DNA of 64,000 nucleotides. It comes from Adiantum capillus-veneris (lineage: Eukaryota; Streptophyta; Polypodiopsida; Polypodiales; Pteridaceae). A program made the position numbers and the translations under genes. The number at the start of each line of letters is the position of its first letter. The first letter of the stretch is position 1. The notes under the pieces are model-generated. The model searched no databases. It saw only the letters and a program-made list of their open reading frames with translations, and had not been told where the DNA came from. Of this stretch, positions 10,166 to 22,050 are shown in pieces. The DNA is taken from assembly GCA_014529385.2 (NCBI GenBank), contig CM043953.1, positions 75,110,372 through 75,174,371 of the forward strand. The letters run 5' to 3'.

Positions 10166-13100
10166 TCAGTAATGCCATCGGAGTACACCCTGGACCATGG
10201 CGTAGAAAGGCCCAGGACGCCAGCGTCGAAGGAAAGCCTCTCTGCGCTCACGCATGCGGTCGGAGCTGCCCTGTAGTCCCTCGAACTGTCCTCTGAGAGT
10301 GTGGATCAGCTCTAGCCAGAACTCACGAACAGTCTCTGCTGGTGGCACGGGGCGAGCCTCAAAGATGCGGAAGGACCGGGCCCGCCAGATGAACCAGAGT
10401 GGCAAGCCACTGATGAGCTCCCAACACTCCTCTCTCTCACTGCACCACTCCTGTGGAGTAAGCTCTGTAGCAGGCTGGAGTGTAGGTCGACCCTCCTGCA
10501 TCACTATCATCCTGCTGGTGGAAGATAACTCAAACTAAAGTGCCGAGCCTGAGAGGGTGGACCAAGCCGCTGCTCCCCGAGTGTACTGTCGAGCCGTGGA
10601 GAGAGCAGGCAAGAGCCGAAGAACTCGTAGCCACACCTGCTGGGCCGTGGGACAGTCCTAAAGACAGTGACGCTGACTCTCCACAAGGTGGTCACAAGCT
10701 GCACATGCGGCCGAGAGACCACTATGCACTAGCCAACTCCCGACTGCTGTAGCTCTGTGTGTGACCAGCCACTGAAACAAGGTGACTCACCTCGGCTGTC
10801 TAGAGTCCCACAGCCTCCCCAAAAAACTGTCAAGAACTCAGTTGTGAGCCCCTCCTCCTGCCAATGGGGTGCTGCAACGGGGCGGCCCTCCCTTTGTGCT
10901 GCTAGTATATGACGTCCTAGTCGAACAGTGTACTGAAAGAACGGGACTCATGGGTGGTCTACAGGGATCCCTCCATAGCCACTCACCGGGATCCCACTGT
11001 ACTCGTGCCAGTGGACAACACTACCAAGCCCACAGCCTCCAGTGTCCAGTCGCAAGAGCTGCTGCGTCAAGGTCTATGACAACGGTCCTCCCACAGATGC
11101 CCACTACTCGAATCCTTTGAAAACAGCACTCTGCTACCTGGCGGAGCCTCTACTGCAACTCGCTAAAGGCGTCCCCACCCTGAAGCTCGAAGAAAAAAGC
11201 TGGGACAGTCTCTGAGCAGGCCCTGACTGAGATGAGAACCTTCAGTCGTATAAAGGCTCCCATCCACCGGGCTGCTACTGGCTCGATGGGTGTAAGCCAC
11301 TCAGCTAAAACTGACTCTGAGATGACCTAACACATGCTCTGCACCCCTCTCATGCCCTGTAACTGAAGGCCTTGGACCTCCTCTGACAAACCTGTGAACT
11401 CTAGCCAGTCACCTAGAGCGCGCTGGACCTGCTGCCATGGGACCCCAGGAAACATGAGGCCGACTGACTACCAACCAAGTGGCCTCTCTGAGTGCTAACC
11501 ATGGGGTTCCAGACAAGGGGCTGCCGTAGGCGCTCCTCCGTGCACGTAGGCTGTCTCTGCTCCAAACCACGCCGCAAGTGCTCCCAAGATCGAAGCAGAC
11601 TCACAGCAAAGCGGTCCTCCAGTCTCCTGCTCAGACCAACTCTACACATCTCTGTAAAGATCCATCTGGTCGAAGGCTGCCAAGGGCCTCCTGCCAGAGG
11701 CACCCTAGCACGTAGCCACTATAGCAAGAACTCCTTCCAGGGCTCCTCACCTGGAAGAAGTCCTCTGACAATGAACTTCCCTAGAAGGGCTCTACTCTGC
11801 TGTGCTGGATCAATGATCCCAAGCCCTCCCTGTGAAGAAGGAAGAGTGATGACCTGCCAAGCCACCTTGGCTTGGGCTATCTGAGTGTCACGTCCTGACC
11901 AAAGGAAGTTCCTGATCAGCCTCTCTACCTGGCTGATACAAGAACTCGAAAAGATCAAGCAGGAAGTGATGTACCACATAGTCGCCAACAACACCTGGTT
12001 GGCAACTACTACTCTGCCAGCCAAAAAAAGTCGTGTTGAGCTCCACTGTAACCGCTTTCTCTTGATAGACAGGAGAAGGGGAGCAATCTGCTGCTCGGGA
12101 GACAAGTCCAGACCAACCTGACAGCCCAAGTACCGAACTGCAGTCCCTGGGGGGATCCACCTGAAACCCTCTCCTGGAATCCAATCTGGCACAGGACCAC
12201 TACCAACCGAGAAAGCCACTGTCTTTCTCCACTTGGTCAGTGCGCCTGATGCACAACAGAAGGTCTCCAGAGCCTCCTCACACCTGTGGAGGTTGGCCTC
12301 CTGGCCATCTAAGTACAAGGCTGAGTCGTCGGCAAACTGAGCGTCCGGTAGCTCATCTCCCCGAATAGGGAGTGCTAAGCCCCGTAGACCAACCTGCTGC
12401 GACACCAAAAACCTGCTCATCGCCTCCGCATAGAACAGAAAGAGGAAATAGGCAAGAGGATAGCCCTTCTGACCGAGCGTGTAAGCATGAAGCGATCACC
12501 TCTCCCTCCTGCCAAGAGTACCTGACTATGAGCCTATCTGTACAAAGCTGACACCCCTCTGATCCAAGCATCTGAGAAGCCCATCCTGCGTAGAGTGCCC
12601 TCTAGAAAGTCCCAGTCAACTCTGTCGTATGCCTTCTCAAAATCGAGAAGAAGGATCACGAGGTCCTCACCACGGAGCCGTGCCATGGCACAGACCTCCC
12701 AAAAGGTAAAGATGTTGTCAAGGATACTGCGTTCCTTAACAAAACCAGTCTGAGTCCCATGTATCAGACTCTCCAGAAGTGGCTGAATCCTCAAACTCAG
12801 AGCCTTGGCAAGAATTTTGTAGGTTGAGTTGAGCATGGTAATCAAGCGCCAGTGTCGAATGTCATCCAAGGAGCCACCCTCCTTGGGAATGAGGTAGATT
12901 AGGCCATCACTCATGCTGTCAGGCATCTCTCCTGTGTGCAAAATGTACTGAAAAGCACTGCAGAGATATGGGCCAAGCACGTCCCAATACTCCAAGAAAA
13001 AACTGGGAGTCAGCCCATCCTCACCTGGACAACTACCACGGGGAGGGCCTTAAGAGCCGTGTGCAGCTCCTCAAGCTGAAGTGGCAGCTCAAGCCTCTGA

Positions 13101-14400
13101 CGCATCTCCTCAGTCACAAGACAAGGCATCTGTGCCCAAACCTGCTTCCTGCATGCATCCTGACGCGCTGACTGCGACTCTGCAGACAGTAACTCACGGT
13201 AAAAATCAGTAGCAACTGCTCACATATCCTCGGACTCAGAAGCAACTGGCCCATCGGGCCTCCTCAACCGACTGCCCTTGGCATGCGAGTGCCGAGGTCC
13301 CACTGCCTCCAAGAAAGCACCAGTCACTCTGTCGCCCACCTGGGTCCACTGAGATGCCTGTCGGTGGAAAGCAAACTCATGTCGCCTCTCCTCTGTGCTA
13401 GCAAGCTCCTGTCGAGCCTGCTGTAACTGCTCCTCCAACCAGGGGTTGTCTGGATGCTGCTCCTGCATCCTCTGTAACGAAGCCATGCCCCGTCTGCAAC
13501 GTTGCTCCTCCTCTCGCGCTACGGCCCGGCGAGCCAAAGACTCCTAGAGAAAAAAACGACTAATATGTGCTAGGCCTGCGGCCACTCTGTCAGCAGGAGA
13601 GTCTTGCCTGTCCAAGTCCTCTGTCCAGAGAGCCTCTACCCTCTCTCTGAGCACCGAGTCCAACAAGACCCTCTCTGGAATGCGAAGTATCGTGCTCACA
13701 CTCCTCTACCTATCTGGTACTGTGAGGATCACTAGTGCATGGTCTGAGAAGGAGGTCCCTGCCAAGATGCCCATTGTCCCTCCCAAGTCACTAAAGTGGT
13801 CACTAGTGTAGAAGCGATCTATCCGCGATAGATTCACTCCTCCCACTCTGCGGTCCGATCGAGAGAAGGCAAGGCTGTATGGGGGCTTCACAAAACCAAA
13901 GTGCTGCCATGCATCCGAGACCCTCAAAGTCATACAAAGCCTCTCCCAAGCTGCCAACTCAACTCCATGCACAGTAGCATGGCTACCACCAATCCTGTCA
14001 GAAGGGTCCTCCAGCATGTTGAAGTCCCCCCCTGTGCAACAATGCTCTGCCTGCGGCAAAGACTCAACTATCTGTGACCAAAACGTTGCACGAGCACTCG
14101 CCACATTAGGTGCATAGATGTTCAGGAAACCCACTAGGCTACCCTGAACCTACATAGTAATCCATTGAGCCCTGCCTGGCATAATGATCCCTCTACCCAC
14201 TATGGCATGCTACAAAGAGTCCGCAATAGTCATACATACCCCACCCTGGATGCAAAGATTCTGATCCGGCTCTCACACAGATGGTGCTCCTGGAGATCAA
14301 TCTCTCCCCCCACAAGACACCGCTGAAGCTCCTGACGCAGTCGGCTCCGCTGGCGCTAACACTGGGAGCCACCTAGTCCTTGCACGTTCCATGAGACGAT
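10166..14400 (-). pseudogene. LINE-b ORF2 (endonuclease, reverse transcriptase, zinc-finger tail), disrupted
   Basis: The ORF2 start codon has changed from ATG to ATA at 14406-14404, and part of the first EN motif is deleted near 14260. EN motifs follow: FLNIYAPNVASA, GGDFNMLEDPSD, SRIDRFYTSD, FSDHALVI (14134-13706). RT blocks: GLIYLIPKEGGSLDDIRHWR, GFVKERSILDN, LDFEKAYDRVDW (12995-12534) and the catalytic box FADDSALYL near 12330, then the thumb (RNFLWSGRD). The 3' part has a CxxC...CP zinc-finger-RVT-like segment near 10700 and ends at about 10166. At least four frame breaks occur. The intact enzyme would nick DNA and copy the LINE RNA by target-primed reverse transcription. Confidence 0.9.
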
Positions 14401-14402
14401 CC

Positions 14403-16240
14403 TTATGGAGAACGAGAGAGAACACATGTTGGCGCAGCAGCTAGACGGGCTATCTTCGAGGCTGGCTTGGATGGGGAGTAATCCGTATCCGAGCGTCCTC
14501 TAGATAGACATGACTGCAACGAGTGCCTGACCCAAGCCCAAGCAAAGCGAGCCGTACGTAAAGCAACCTCCTCTGTCCAGGAGTCCTCATGAATGTATAC
14601 ATAGCATGGCAAGCACTGTGTATCGGCACAATGTATCTACATCCTGCTGAGTCTGGAGGTGTCACCGCAAACTTGGCCAATGGCCACAAAGTCTGGAGCA
14701 GATCTGTAACTCCTAGTTCTCCCATGTGGTGAGAGAACTGTAATACCTGTGTGTGCAACCATCCCAACACTGAGTCGAGAGTCCACTCTACCTGGTCTTT
14801 GTCGCAGAGGGGGAAGGAGAAGCCAACTGCCGAGTCCAAGGCCTCTGTCCCCCTAGCGGCAAGGAACAAAACATGGATCCTGAAGCAGGCTGCCTCATGG
14901 TCTGCTGAGGGGTCGCCGAGAAAACGAGTAAAGCCGTAGTCGAAGAAGTCCCATCGGCGCCGGATGTCAATGCTCGTCAGACACGAGGGATAGCTGCAAG
15001 GGAAGAAGTCTGTACCTGCAGAGGGGGCCGCAGGAAAGGCTGTCCCTCTCTCGCTAAGCGACTCGTGGCAAAGGCGCTGCCAAGAGATCTCCTAGCCGCA
15101 GGAGAAGGCCCTGCCCCCTGGGTCGAATGTGGAACTGTAGTAGGAGGGGGGGGAGAAGGAGATGGGGGGAGCGGTGGAGAAAAGGAGCGGGAAGGAGCGA
15201 CAAAGGAAAAAGGACGGAGGGAAGAGGCGGCGGGAGCAGGAGGCGGGGGGGAGGATAAGGAAGATGGAGGGAAATCTGGGAGGGGAGAGACTGTCGAAGG
15301 TGAAGCTGGGGCAGGGACCTCGTCCTACTCTAGAGGACCAAAACTGAGTAGGTGCCTGAGGACCACTCTGAGTGCCAGTCTGACGTTGTGGCCCCTGTCG
15401 ACGTCTACCACAGACCTGCTGCCATCCCTCCTCCACTGGAGCCCCAGGCTCTGAGGCTGGCTCTGCCTGTGCGCGCTGTGTCTCTGGCTATGTCTGCTGG
15501 CCAGCCCTTGCAGGCTGGGGCTGAGGCTGGGGTGTAGGTCGAGGCCTCCTCCGTGGACAGGCCTTCGCTAGATGGCCCATCTATCGACAAATGAAGCACT
15601 GGTTCGGGAGGCCTAAATACTCCACACTCTGTCTGAACCAACCCCCACTCACCCGAGTCAGAAGGATAACCTTCCAGAGCGTGTGAGTGTCTCTGACCAA
15701 AACGAGAACTGAGAGAATGCCAGCCGCCTTGGCAGCTACTGAGGTTGCCGTGCGAGGTGCCTCCAGGACAATCCCAATAGCTGAGCCTATCCTGTACAGG
15801 ACCCGCAAACCCAGAAAGCAAACAGAGATGGGGATGTCTGTCTCCTCTACTAGAATATCCGAAGCAAGGTCGAAACCATGTCTCCACTGTCGAAAGTGGA
15901 CACGTGCTGCTCGGATGGTCAGTGGACTCATGGCAATGACCTTAGACGCCATCTAAGAAGTCTCAAACTCGATCTGATAGTAACCGCGTCCGAGTATCTG
16001 TACGTCCAAGATCCTGCCCACCTCTGCGAGAAGGCGGGCTTGGAGAAGGTCACGCAGCTCTGCTCTGCTAGGGCGGGTGCCGAGGATCTTACAGATGACA
16101 GAAGTCGCCTGCAAACGCTCTACCTCTGCAGCTAGGCTCGCTTGCTCTGTCGATGAAAGAGCAAGTCGAATGGTGGGCTCAGCAGGGTCGGGCGAGGGGG
16201 CTTCGGGTGAGTCCCTCTGTAGTGGAGCTGGGGCCTCCAT
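14403..16240 (-). pseudogene. LINE-b ORF1, disrupted
   Basis: Starts at ATG 16240 (MEAPAPLQRDSPEAPSPDP) and shows the complete DUF4283-like domain: ATSVICKILGTRP, ILGRGYYQIEFE, then after a stop near 15953 VHFRQWRHGFDLASDIL and GGWFRQSVEYLGLPNQCFIC. A stop cuts the knuckle at CFICR. The C-terminal domain persists in pieces (FSHHMGELGVTDLLQTLWP near 14700) and has lost the VVYFF segment seen in copies a and c. The ORF ends RSP just before the ORF2 start, as in the other copies. It is the best view in this window of the family's ORF1 N-terminus. Confidence 0.85.
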
Positions 16241-16566
16241 CTGTGTCTACTGTTGAGTCGAAGAAGCGGACGGTGAAGGAAAATCTGCAACCGAGTATGC
16301 CGAGCACTTGTCCGAAGAAGAAGTGCTGCAGAGCCACGTGCAGAAGACCTTCGGGAATGATGAGGACGGGGGGGGCAGCGGACGGGCTCGGATGCAGCGC
16401 GGGGCGAGGGCGACGGACCGCAGCTGGGCTGGGCTGGGCAGCGCGAGGGCGAGGGGGGCAGCGCGGGGGCTGAAGGCAACGCGAGGGCGAGGGAGGGGGG
16501 GGACAGCGATGGCGCAGCAGGAGGGGGGGAGCGTACAGCAGTAGCGAGCGGGCCTCTTAGGCCAAG

Positions 16567-17727
16567 AAATGTCCTTTGGAGGTGTTCCCTGAAACACTTT
16601 CAACCAAGAAACATGGAAAACGTTGTGCATTGACCATAAGTTAGGCAACTGCAATTTCATTGAAAGCTCATTTATCTTTTTAATGACTGGAAATGGACCA
16701 TACATACAAAAAGACAACTTGGGACACTTCTTTCAAACTTGCTTAAGAGGTTGCTTCATGATTCTTAAATACACCCAATTGCCAACCTTGATAGAAACAT
16801 CCTGACGATGCTTATTAGCCTGCCGTGATTAAGATTCCTGAGCCTTGCTTAGCCGAAGCTTCACACTCTCAGAGATCTCATCCAATGACTGACTTTCAGC
16901 ATTGGTATAAGGCATTTGACTAATCGAGCGAGTCGAAAGTGACTGGAACGGTTGACCAAAAGCTGCCTCATACGGAGTTCGACCAATGGCAGACGAAAAA
17001 GAGTCATTCAAAATAGCCTGAACCAATGGGAGATAGAGCTCCCACTGAGACTGCTGATCATGCACATATGACTTCAACACATCAAAATCCAATTGATTGT
17101 AAATCTCTATCTGCCCATCTGACTGTGGATGAAAAGATGATGAAATATTCAACTTAGTGCCATAATTTTCAAAGAGTGCGCGCCAAAAATTGGACATGAA
17201 CTTAATATCCCTATCTGAAATAATCGACTTTGGCAAACCACAGAGGGGGTATCAATGCTTTATGAACAACCCTTCTACATCTTGTGCAGTGACTATGACC
17301 TTACAAGAAATCAACATGCAAACTTGCTGAAACGATCAACAATTGTTTAACATTGAGTGTTTCTTGAATGCAAACTTGGTGGAAGGTTAGTCACAAAATC
17401 CATGGAAATATCTTGAAGAGGTCCATCGAGAATAGGCAGCGCAAGCAAGAGGCCTTGCTGCCTACCCCGAGGAGCTTTTACCTTTTGACATATAGTGCAC
17501 TGAGTGACATAACGAAACACATCCTTTCGCATTTTAGGCCAATAAAAGAATCTTTCAATTTTTTCCAAAGTGGTGTTCATTCCCCTATGCCCACCCGTGA
17601 GAGAATCATGTGCATCATGCAATATGGTTGACCTGAGAGAGGGCAACACACATAAACGTAAACGAAAATACAACAAACCATCACAAATGAGATAGTTGCT
17701 TGGCCCTTGGGAAGCAAGAGCCTGCAA
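16567..17727 (-). pseudogene. Chromovirus A integrase, disrupted
   Basis: HHCC zinc-binding N-terminus (HDSLTGGHRGMNTTLEKI ... CTICQKVKAPRG), then QDISMDFVTNLPP with the first catalytic Asp. The core continues after a gap with SIISDRDIKFMSNFWRAL (second Asp) and SFHPQSDGQIEIYNQ (Glu). The C-terminal GPFPVIKKINELSMKLQLP and HNVFHVSWLKVFQG segments are the usual gypsy GPF/Y-type module. Frame breaks lie near 17346, 17237 and 16828. The coding sequence runs into the 5' end of LINE-b, and the missing end (chromodomain) reappears at 9982. Confidence 0.9.
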
Positions 17728-17757
17728 CCAATGCTTACCAAACTCGGGATCCGCATA

Positions 17758-19347
17758 CTAATGCTTCATGCTGTCAAAAGACTCACCCTGAATAGAAAAT
17801 GTGGATCTTGACTCAAGAGCCAAAATCTGTCCTTTGCGACTCAACGCATTTGCAACAGGGTTAGCTTTTCCAGGCATATACTCAATCAAACCTCCAAATT
17901 GCTCAAAAAATGGTGGCCACCGTGCCTGGCGATCACTCCAATGTACACTAGGCATAGACTGGAGCCACGTGAGGGCTTGATGATCTGTGCAAACTGTAAA
18001 CTTTCTACCATAAAGAAAATGCTTCCAATGCTTAAGAGAGTGAATGACAGAAAATAGTTCTTTATCATAAACTGAATAATTCTTTTCCGCACTATTGAGC
18101 TTCCGGCTAAGGAAAGCTATACGACGACCATGTTTCTGAAGCACAGCGCCTATGGCGACATTGCTCGCATCCATCCATACATCAAAGGGATCATCGTAAG
18201 AGGCAAGGATAAGACACGGTGCTTCTGTCACCGCAACCTTGAGAGCTACGAAAGCGACTGCTTCGGGCAAGTTTACGCACTGACGGCGAGTCTTTACCCC
18301 TTTCAAAACATCAATCATAGGTACAGCAATGCGTGCAAAATTCTCTATGTGTAAACTATATGCTTGACATAAACCAAGAAAAGAACGCACATCATATGCA
18401 GTTTTGGGTAAATCCCGATTACGAACCTGTTCCACCTTCGCGGGATCTAGCTTGACACCTTCTGCACAAATGATATAACCCAGATAAGTGACTTCAGTAA
18501 GAAAAAATTTAGACTTCTTAGCTGCAATGTACAACTGACACTCATCCAAACGGGTTAGTACCCTTTCGACATCCTTTCATGTTGTTCCCACGATGCAAAA
18601 AAAATGAGAATATCGTCCAAAAAGATGAACACACATACACCGACCATATCGCCGAAACGACCTACCATGAAACGATTAAATGTACCCACGGCACCTGTCA
18701 ATCCAAAAGGCATAGCAATATACTCCTATTGCCCTCGCTCGGTGCAAAAAGCGGTTTTGAAGATGTCGCTTTTGAATACCCGTACCTGATGGTATCCACT
18801 CTTGAGATCCGACCTTGCTGAAAACCTTTGTCCCATTGACCCTATCAAGGATATACTCAATGCGAGGCATCTGAAACTTGTTCTTGACGGTCATCTTGTG
18901 TAATGCCCTGTAATCAACACACAAATGAGACGAACCATCCTTCTTGCGAATAAACAAAATAGGAGCAGCAAAAGGACTTACGTATGAATCCTCTAGTCCC
19001 ACCAACTCCGTGAGTTGTCGCTCTAACTCCTTCTCCTGTGTCTTGTTCAAACGGTAGGGAGCCTTACTGACAGGCTGTGCCCCCTCCATAAGCTCGATGT
19101 AATTGTCCTCTGGCCGCTCGGGGAGAAGAGGTGGAAGATCATCCTGCAAAAAGAGATGTTTAAACTTGGTAAACAAATCTGAATACTTAGCTGGAGTCTG
19201 AATGCTCTGGGAAACTGGAGCAGCATAGATGAATGCCGCTTGTGCTCCTCGTCGTAATTCACGTTTTTCCTGCACATGAGAGATGAGAGGCAAGCAATGC
19301 AAGCCCTCCTCAGCACGAATGATCAGATGGGAAGTCAGTTTTGGCAT
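17758..19347 (-). pseudogene. Chromovirus A reverse transcriptase and RNase H, disrupted
   Basis: The segment before RT has LLPERPEDNYIELMEGAQPV and SKAPYRLNKTQEKEL. RT motifs: SPFAAPILFIRKKDGS, LCVDYRALHKMTVKNKF, then frame-shifted palm sequence; the catalytic FLDDILIF lies near 18600. The connection and RNase H follow (18549-17758): LGYIICAEGVKLDPAK, RSFLGLCQAYS, DVWMDASNVAIGAVLQ, SRKLNSAEKNYSVYDKEL, CTDHQALTWLQSMPS. The order PR-RT-RH-INT is that of Ty3/gypsy. At least two frameshifts break it. Together with the chromodomain it places the element among plant chromoviruses. Confidence 0.9.
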
Positions 19348-19900
19348 TTAATGTGAGAGTGTTAGCCTCCCAATCAATGAGAGGGTTATGCTCACCAAAC
19401 CATCTTATGCCCAATACCATATCACATCCTGAAAGCGGAGACACAAGAAATTTCCTACGGAGAGGAACTTGTTGAACTGTAAACATCACATCGAAGCACT
19501 CTTTCGTGATGAGAGAGTCCATACCAGAAGCGAAGCCAAAAACCTCGAGAGGAGATTTCTGACTAACCTCTAGGCGGGCTCTCTCAACAAGAGAGACACT
19601 AATCACATCATGCATACTGACTGGATCAAACAATATGATAAAACGCTGACCCTTTACATGACCATAACACTTCATGAGAGACTCATCAATGTGTGTTTCA
19701 GAGACATGAGAAGATTCAGCTTGGTTTATTATCGTGCTTGTGGTTGCTGTGGGTGCCTTTGGTTCTTTAGGTGGGGATGTTTTAGGACAAGCCTTCTTAA
19801 TGTGACCCTTGATATGACATTGATAACATCTACCTTCCTTAGCATAAATCACTTGTTCTTCAGCCGTGATGTATCCTCCTATAATTCCTTGTGCACCTTT
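19310..19900 (-). pseudogene. Chromovirus A nucleocapsid knuckle and protease
   Basis: The nucleocapsid knuckle CYQCHIKGHIKKACP (C-X2-C-X4-H-X4-C) is followed by a linker and the retropepsin. The active-site stretch reads FIILFDPVSMHDVIS, where family members have D-S-G; the triad is lost, so the protease is dead. Later conserved protease parts remain: SGCDMVLGIRWFGEHNPLIDW. It overlaps the first part of the RT frame by 38 nt in another frame, which reflects a frameshift and not a real overlap. Confidence 0.87.
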
Positions 19901-20068
19901 TTGATTCGGGGTTAGCTTAGATTTTGCAGGTGCTTTAGCTTTACCCTTAGATTCATTTTGAGAGTTCTTTTCCGAAGCATTAGAGGAAGATGGGCTAGGA
20001 GGGTTTCCATTCTTACCATCCTTATCGTTCTTACCATTCTGCGTGTTCTGAGAATTCTGAGAGGTTCC

Positions 20069-21010
20069 TTAAGAAGTCTTGTTCTCCTTAGGCTTCCCCT
20101 TGTTGTGCTTCATCTCTTGGGAGAGAGCAATCGCTACCGCCTTGTTGAGATCCGCGGGGTCAAAGACTTCTACATCAAACTTAATATATTCGTCTAACCC
20201 AAAAAGGAAAGCCTCTTTACGCTCATCATCCGATTTGCGTAATTGAGTGCCGAGCTGCAAAACACGGTTAGAAAAAGACATAACTGGCATACCATGTTGC
20301 TTGAGGTTGCACCAATCTTCTTTCAATCGTGCTAGGTACTGAGGAGGCATAAACCGCGCCTTGAGCTTGTCTTGGAAGTCGGCCTGATTGAAGGAAAGGG
20401 ACGCGTCTCGTCGGCTCCCTCTAGGTGCGTGGCTAGCTGTGCCTCTTGGCATGCGTGGTACCAATTGATGGCATCACTGGCAAGATACATAGCTGCCGTC
20501 CAAACCTTGCTATTTCCTGTCTTCGTAGTTGTCGCAAAATAAGCATTAAATTGATGCAACCAAGAATGAATAACACTAGCGTCCACCTTCATCACACTTA
20601 CTTAATGTCAACTTCTCAGTGACGGGGTTGTTGGAGTCCAAATCTCAGCTTGCGCCACTTGATAAACCACCAACTTCTTTGGCCGGTTCGGATTTCGAGG
20701 TTAGGACATGTAGTACCAAGTCGTTCATGTGTTGTTCTCTCTGGGCCTCACGCTCTAACTCCAAAGTAGCCCTTCTTTCTTCGGCCAGTTCCCTTCTTGC
20801 GTCGGCCGCCAAGTGTGCTTGCACAAGCTCACGCTCCATAGTAGCCTTTCTTTCTTCGGCCGCTTCCCTTCTTGCGTCAGCCGCCAAGCGAGCTTGCTCC
20901 AAGTAAGCCTTTCTTGCCGCTTTTTTTTCTTTCCGTTCCTCGATTGCCAAGCGATCGCGATCGCGAATCGTCTCTTGCTTTGCCATCATGTCCATCATTG
21001 TCTTAACCAA
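20069..21010 (-). pseudogene. Chromovirus A gag, disrupted
   Basis: The N-terminal part (21010-20645) is a long charged coiled coil with two near-repeats of an Ala/Arg/Glu-rich unit (AADARREAAEERKATMERE and AADARRELAEERRATLELE). The capsid core follows in two frames: VIHSWLHQFNAYF, MYLASDAINWYHACQ (20595-20332) and SFNQADFQDKLKARFMPPQY, LGTQLRKSDDERKEAFLFGL (20464-20069), typical of gypsy retrotransposon gag. Frame breaks lie near 20630 and 20440. The first codon is uncertain. Confidence 0.85.
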
Positions 21011-21533
21011 GCTTCCATGGGGTTTGGTGCAATTCGTGGCGTAGATGGCGAAGGGGGAGGGTCATTCCGCTTCGGGTGATGACCATGCACTGAAGTTGTG
21101 GGTTCTTAAGTTCACAAGGAACTTGGGTCCTTGTGGGTCTTGGGTTTTTGGGTTCTTGAGGGTCTTGAGTTCTTGCGGGTCTTGAGGTTCTTCTTTTGCT
21201 TGCAATTTGTGTTAGAGAAGGATCTTCTTTTTACCCGAGTTATGCTCCTTCCCGCGCGCGCACCCCTTGGCGGCCTTGCATTGACACCAAGGTTGCTTTT
21301 TCCCACCTCACGTCAATTGGCCAGCCGCTAAGTGCACAGTCCGCTCTCAATGAGTGAAAAGAGGCACAAGGGGAGCCTAGACAAGCCCTTCCTTCCTGGA
21401 TTCCTGTCACTCTTCAAAAACACGATTAGGAATCGACATGCCCAAGCGAACTTGGGTTCGTGCAACCACAACAAGCAAAAAAAATATGTGGTTCTTGTGG
21501 TTCTTTCCTTGAGTGATACACAACAGTGTCAAA
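21011..21533 (-). other. Chromovirus A 5' leader
   Basis: Non-coding sequence between the primer-binding site and gag. It holds a local imperfect tandem of 'GGGTTCTTGAGGTCTTG'-like phrases around 21120-21195 and no recognisable gene. Confidence 0.6.
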
Positions 21534-21546
21534 GCTCTGATACCAA
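21534..21546 (-). other. Chromovirus A primer-binding site (initiator tRNA-Met)
   Basis: Minus strand TTGGTATCAGAGC directly adjoins the LTR end CACCTTACA. It is a perfect 13-nt match to the usual plant Met primer-binding site and confirms the element's strand and the LTR edge. Confidence 0.93.
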
Positions 21547-22050
21547 TGTAAGGTGCATCGGAGTGAATGTTTAAACTTTGCTCAAGATGAGTGCTCCGAT
21601 TTGTGCTCAAGGTTCCTTTTTATTCTTATGGAAGGGAGAGCCTTCCGTTCTTAATGAGAGTGCAATGGACACAAACAAAGTGAATGGACACTATGCGTGA
21701 AAGTGTATGAGACTGAGAGATAGAGAGAGAAGAGAATACGACACCAAAGACGTTGTAAAACCCTCCTCCGAAGGCCCCACTCTCGTTGGTGAGAGTGGTC
21801 TACTATTGATTGCACAAACTCGTACAAGTGGATGGCAGAGAACTGATGCAAGTCTAGGCTATGTCGAGGTCGACGACGGGGATGACGAGATCGACGCTAA
21901 GCTGAAAACTGATGCTACTTTCCTGCTGTCCCAAAAACGCTAATGGGCTGAAATCTGTTGGGACCAAAAACACTCGTTTGGGCTGAATTCTGCCGGCTGA
22001 GATCGCTTTAGGCTGTCAAACCGCTGAAAATTCTGATGCTAGGCCATGCT
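21547..22050 (-). repeat. Chromovirus A 5' LTR, truncated
   Basis: About 504 bp matching the inner half of the 3' LTR (8676 to about 9180) with scattered changes. Similarity stops at '...TGATGCTAGGC.ATG.TG', after which the plus strand continues as chromovirus B pol. The outer 555 bp or so are missing. Confidence 0.9.

Larger units (their letters stand above)
9993..16566 (-). mobile_element. LINE-b, near full-length L1-type LINE inside chromovirus A
   Basis: Minus-strand copy of the LINE family with 5' UTR, ORF1, ORF2 and 3' UTR, ending in GGATCTTTTTCTCG plus a poly(A) that appears as T's at 9990-9999. It carries the same 3' UTR as LINE-c and LINE-e. The flanks share AAATGTCCTTT (9982-9992 and 16567-16577) with imperfect similarity beyond, read as the target-site duplication. 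It splits the chromovirus A integrase from its chromodomain. It is about 6.5 kb long and is the only copy here that retains the RT core; it has many frameshifts. Confidence 0.92.
8676..22050 (-). mobile_element. Chromovirus A, Ty3/gypsy retrotransposon with LINE-b inside
   Basis: Minus-strand gypsy element. Order from high to low coordinates: truncated 5' LTR (22050-21547), Met primer-binding site, leader, gag with coiled coil, CCHC knuckle and protease, reverse transcriptase, RNase H, integrase, LINE-b insertion (16566-9993), chromodomain, polypurine tract, 3' LTR (9734-8676). Without LINE-b it would be about 6.8 kb. The 3' LTR is 1,059 bp, but the 5' LTR keeps only about 504 bp before the sequence switches to chromovirus B. 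The outer half of that LTR and its flank were therefore lost. The flank left of the 3' LTR is CCACT. Frameshifts and a damaged protease show it is inactive. Confidence 0.92.
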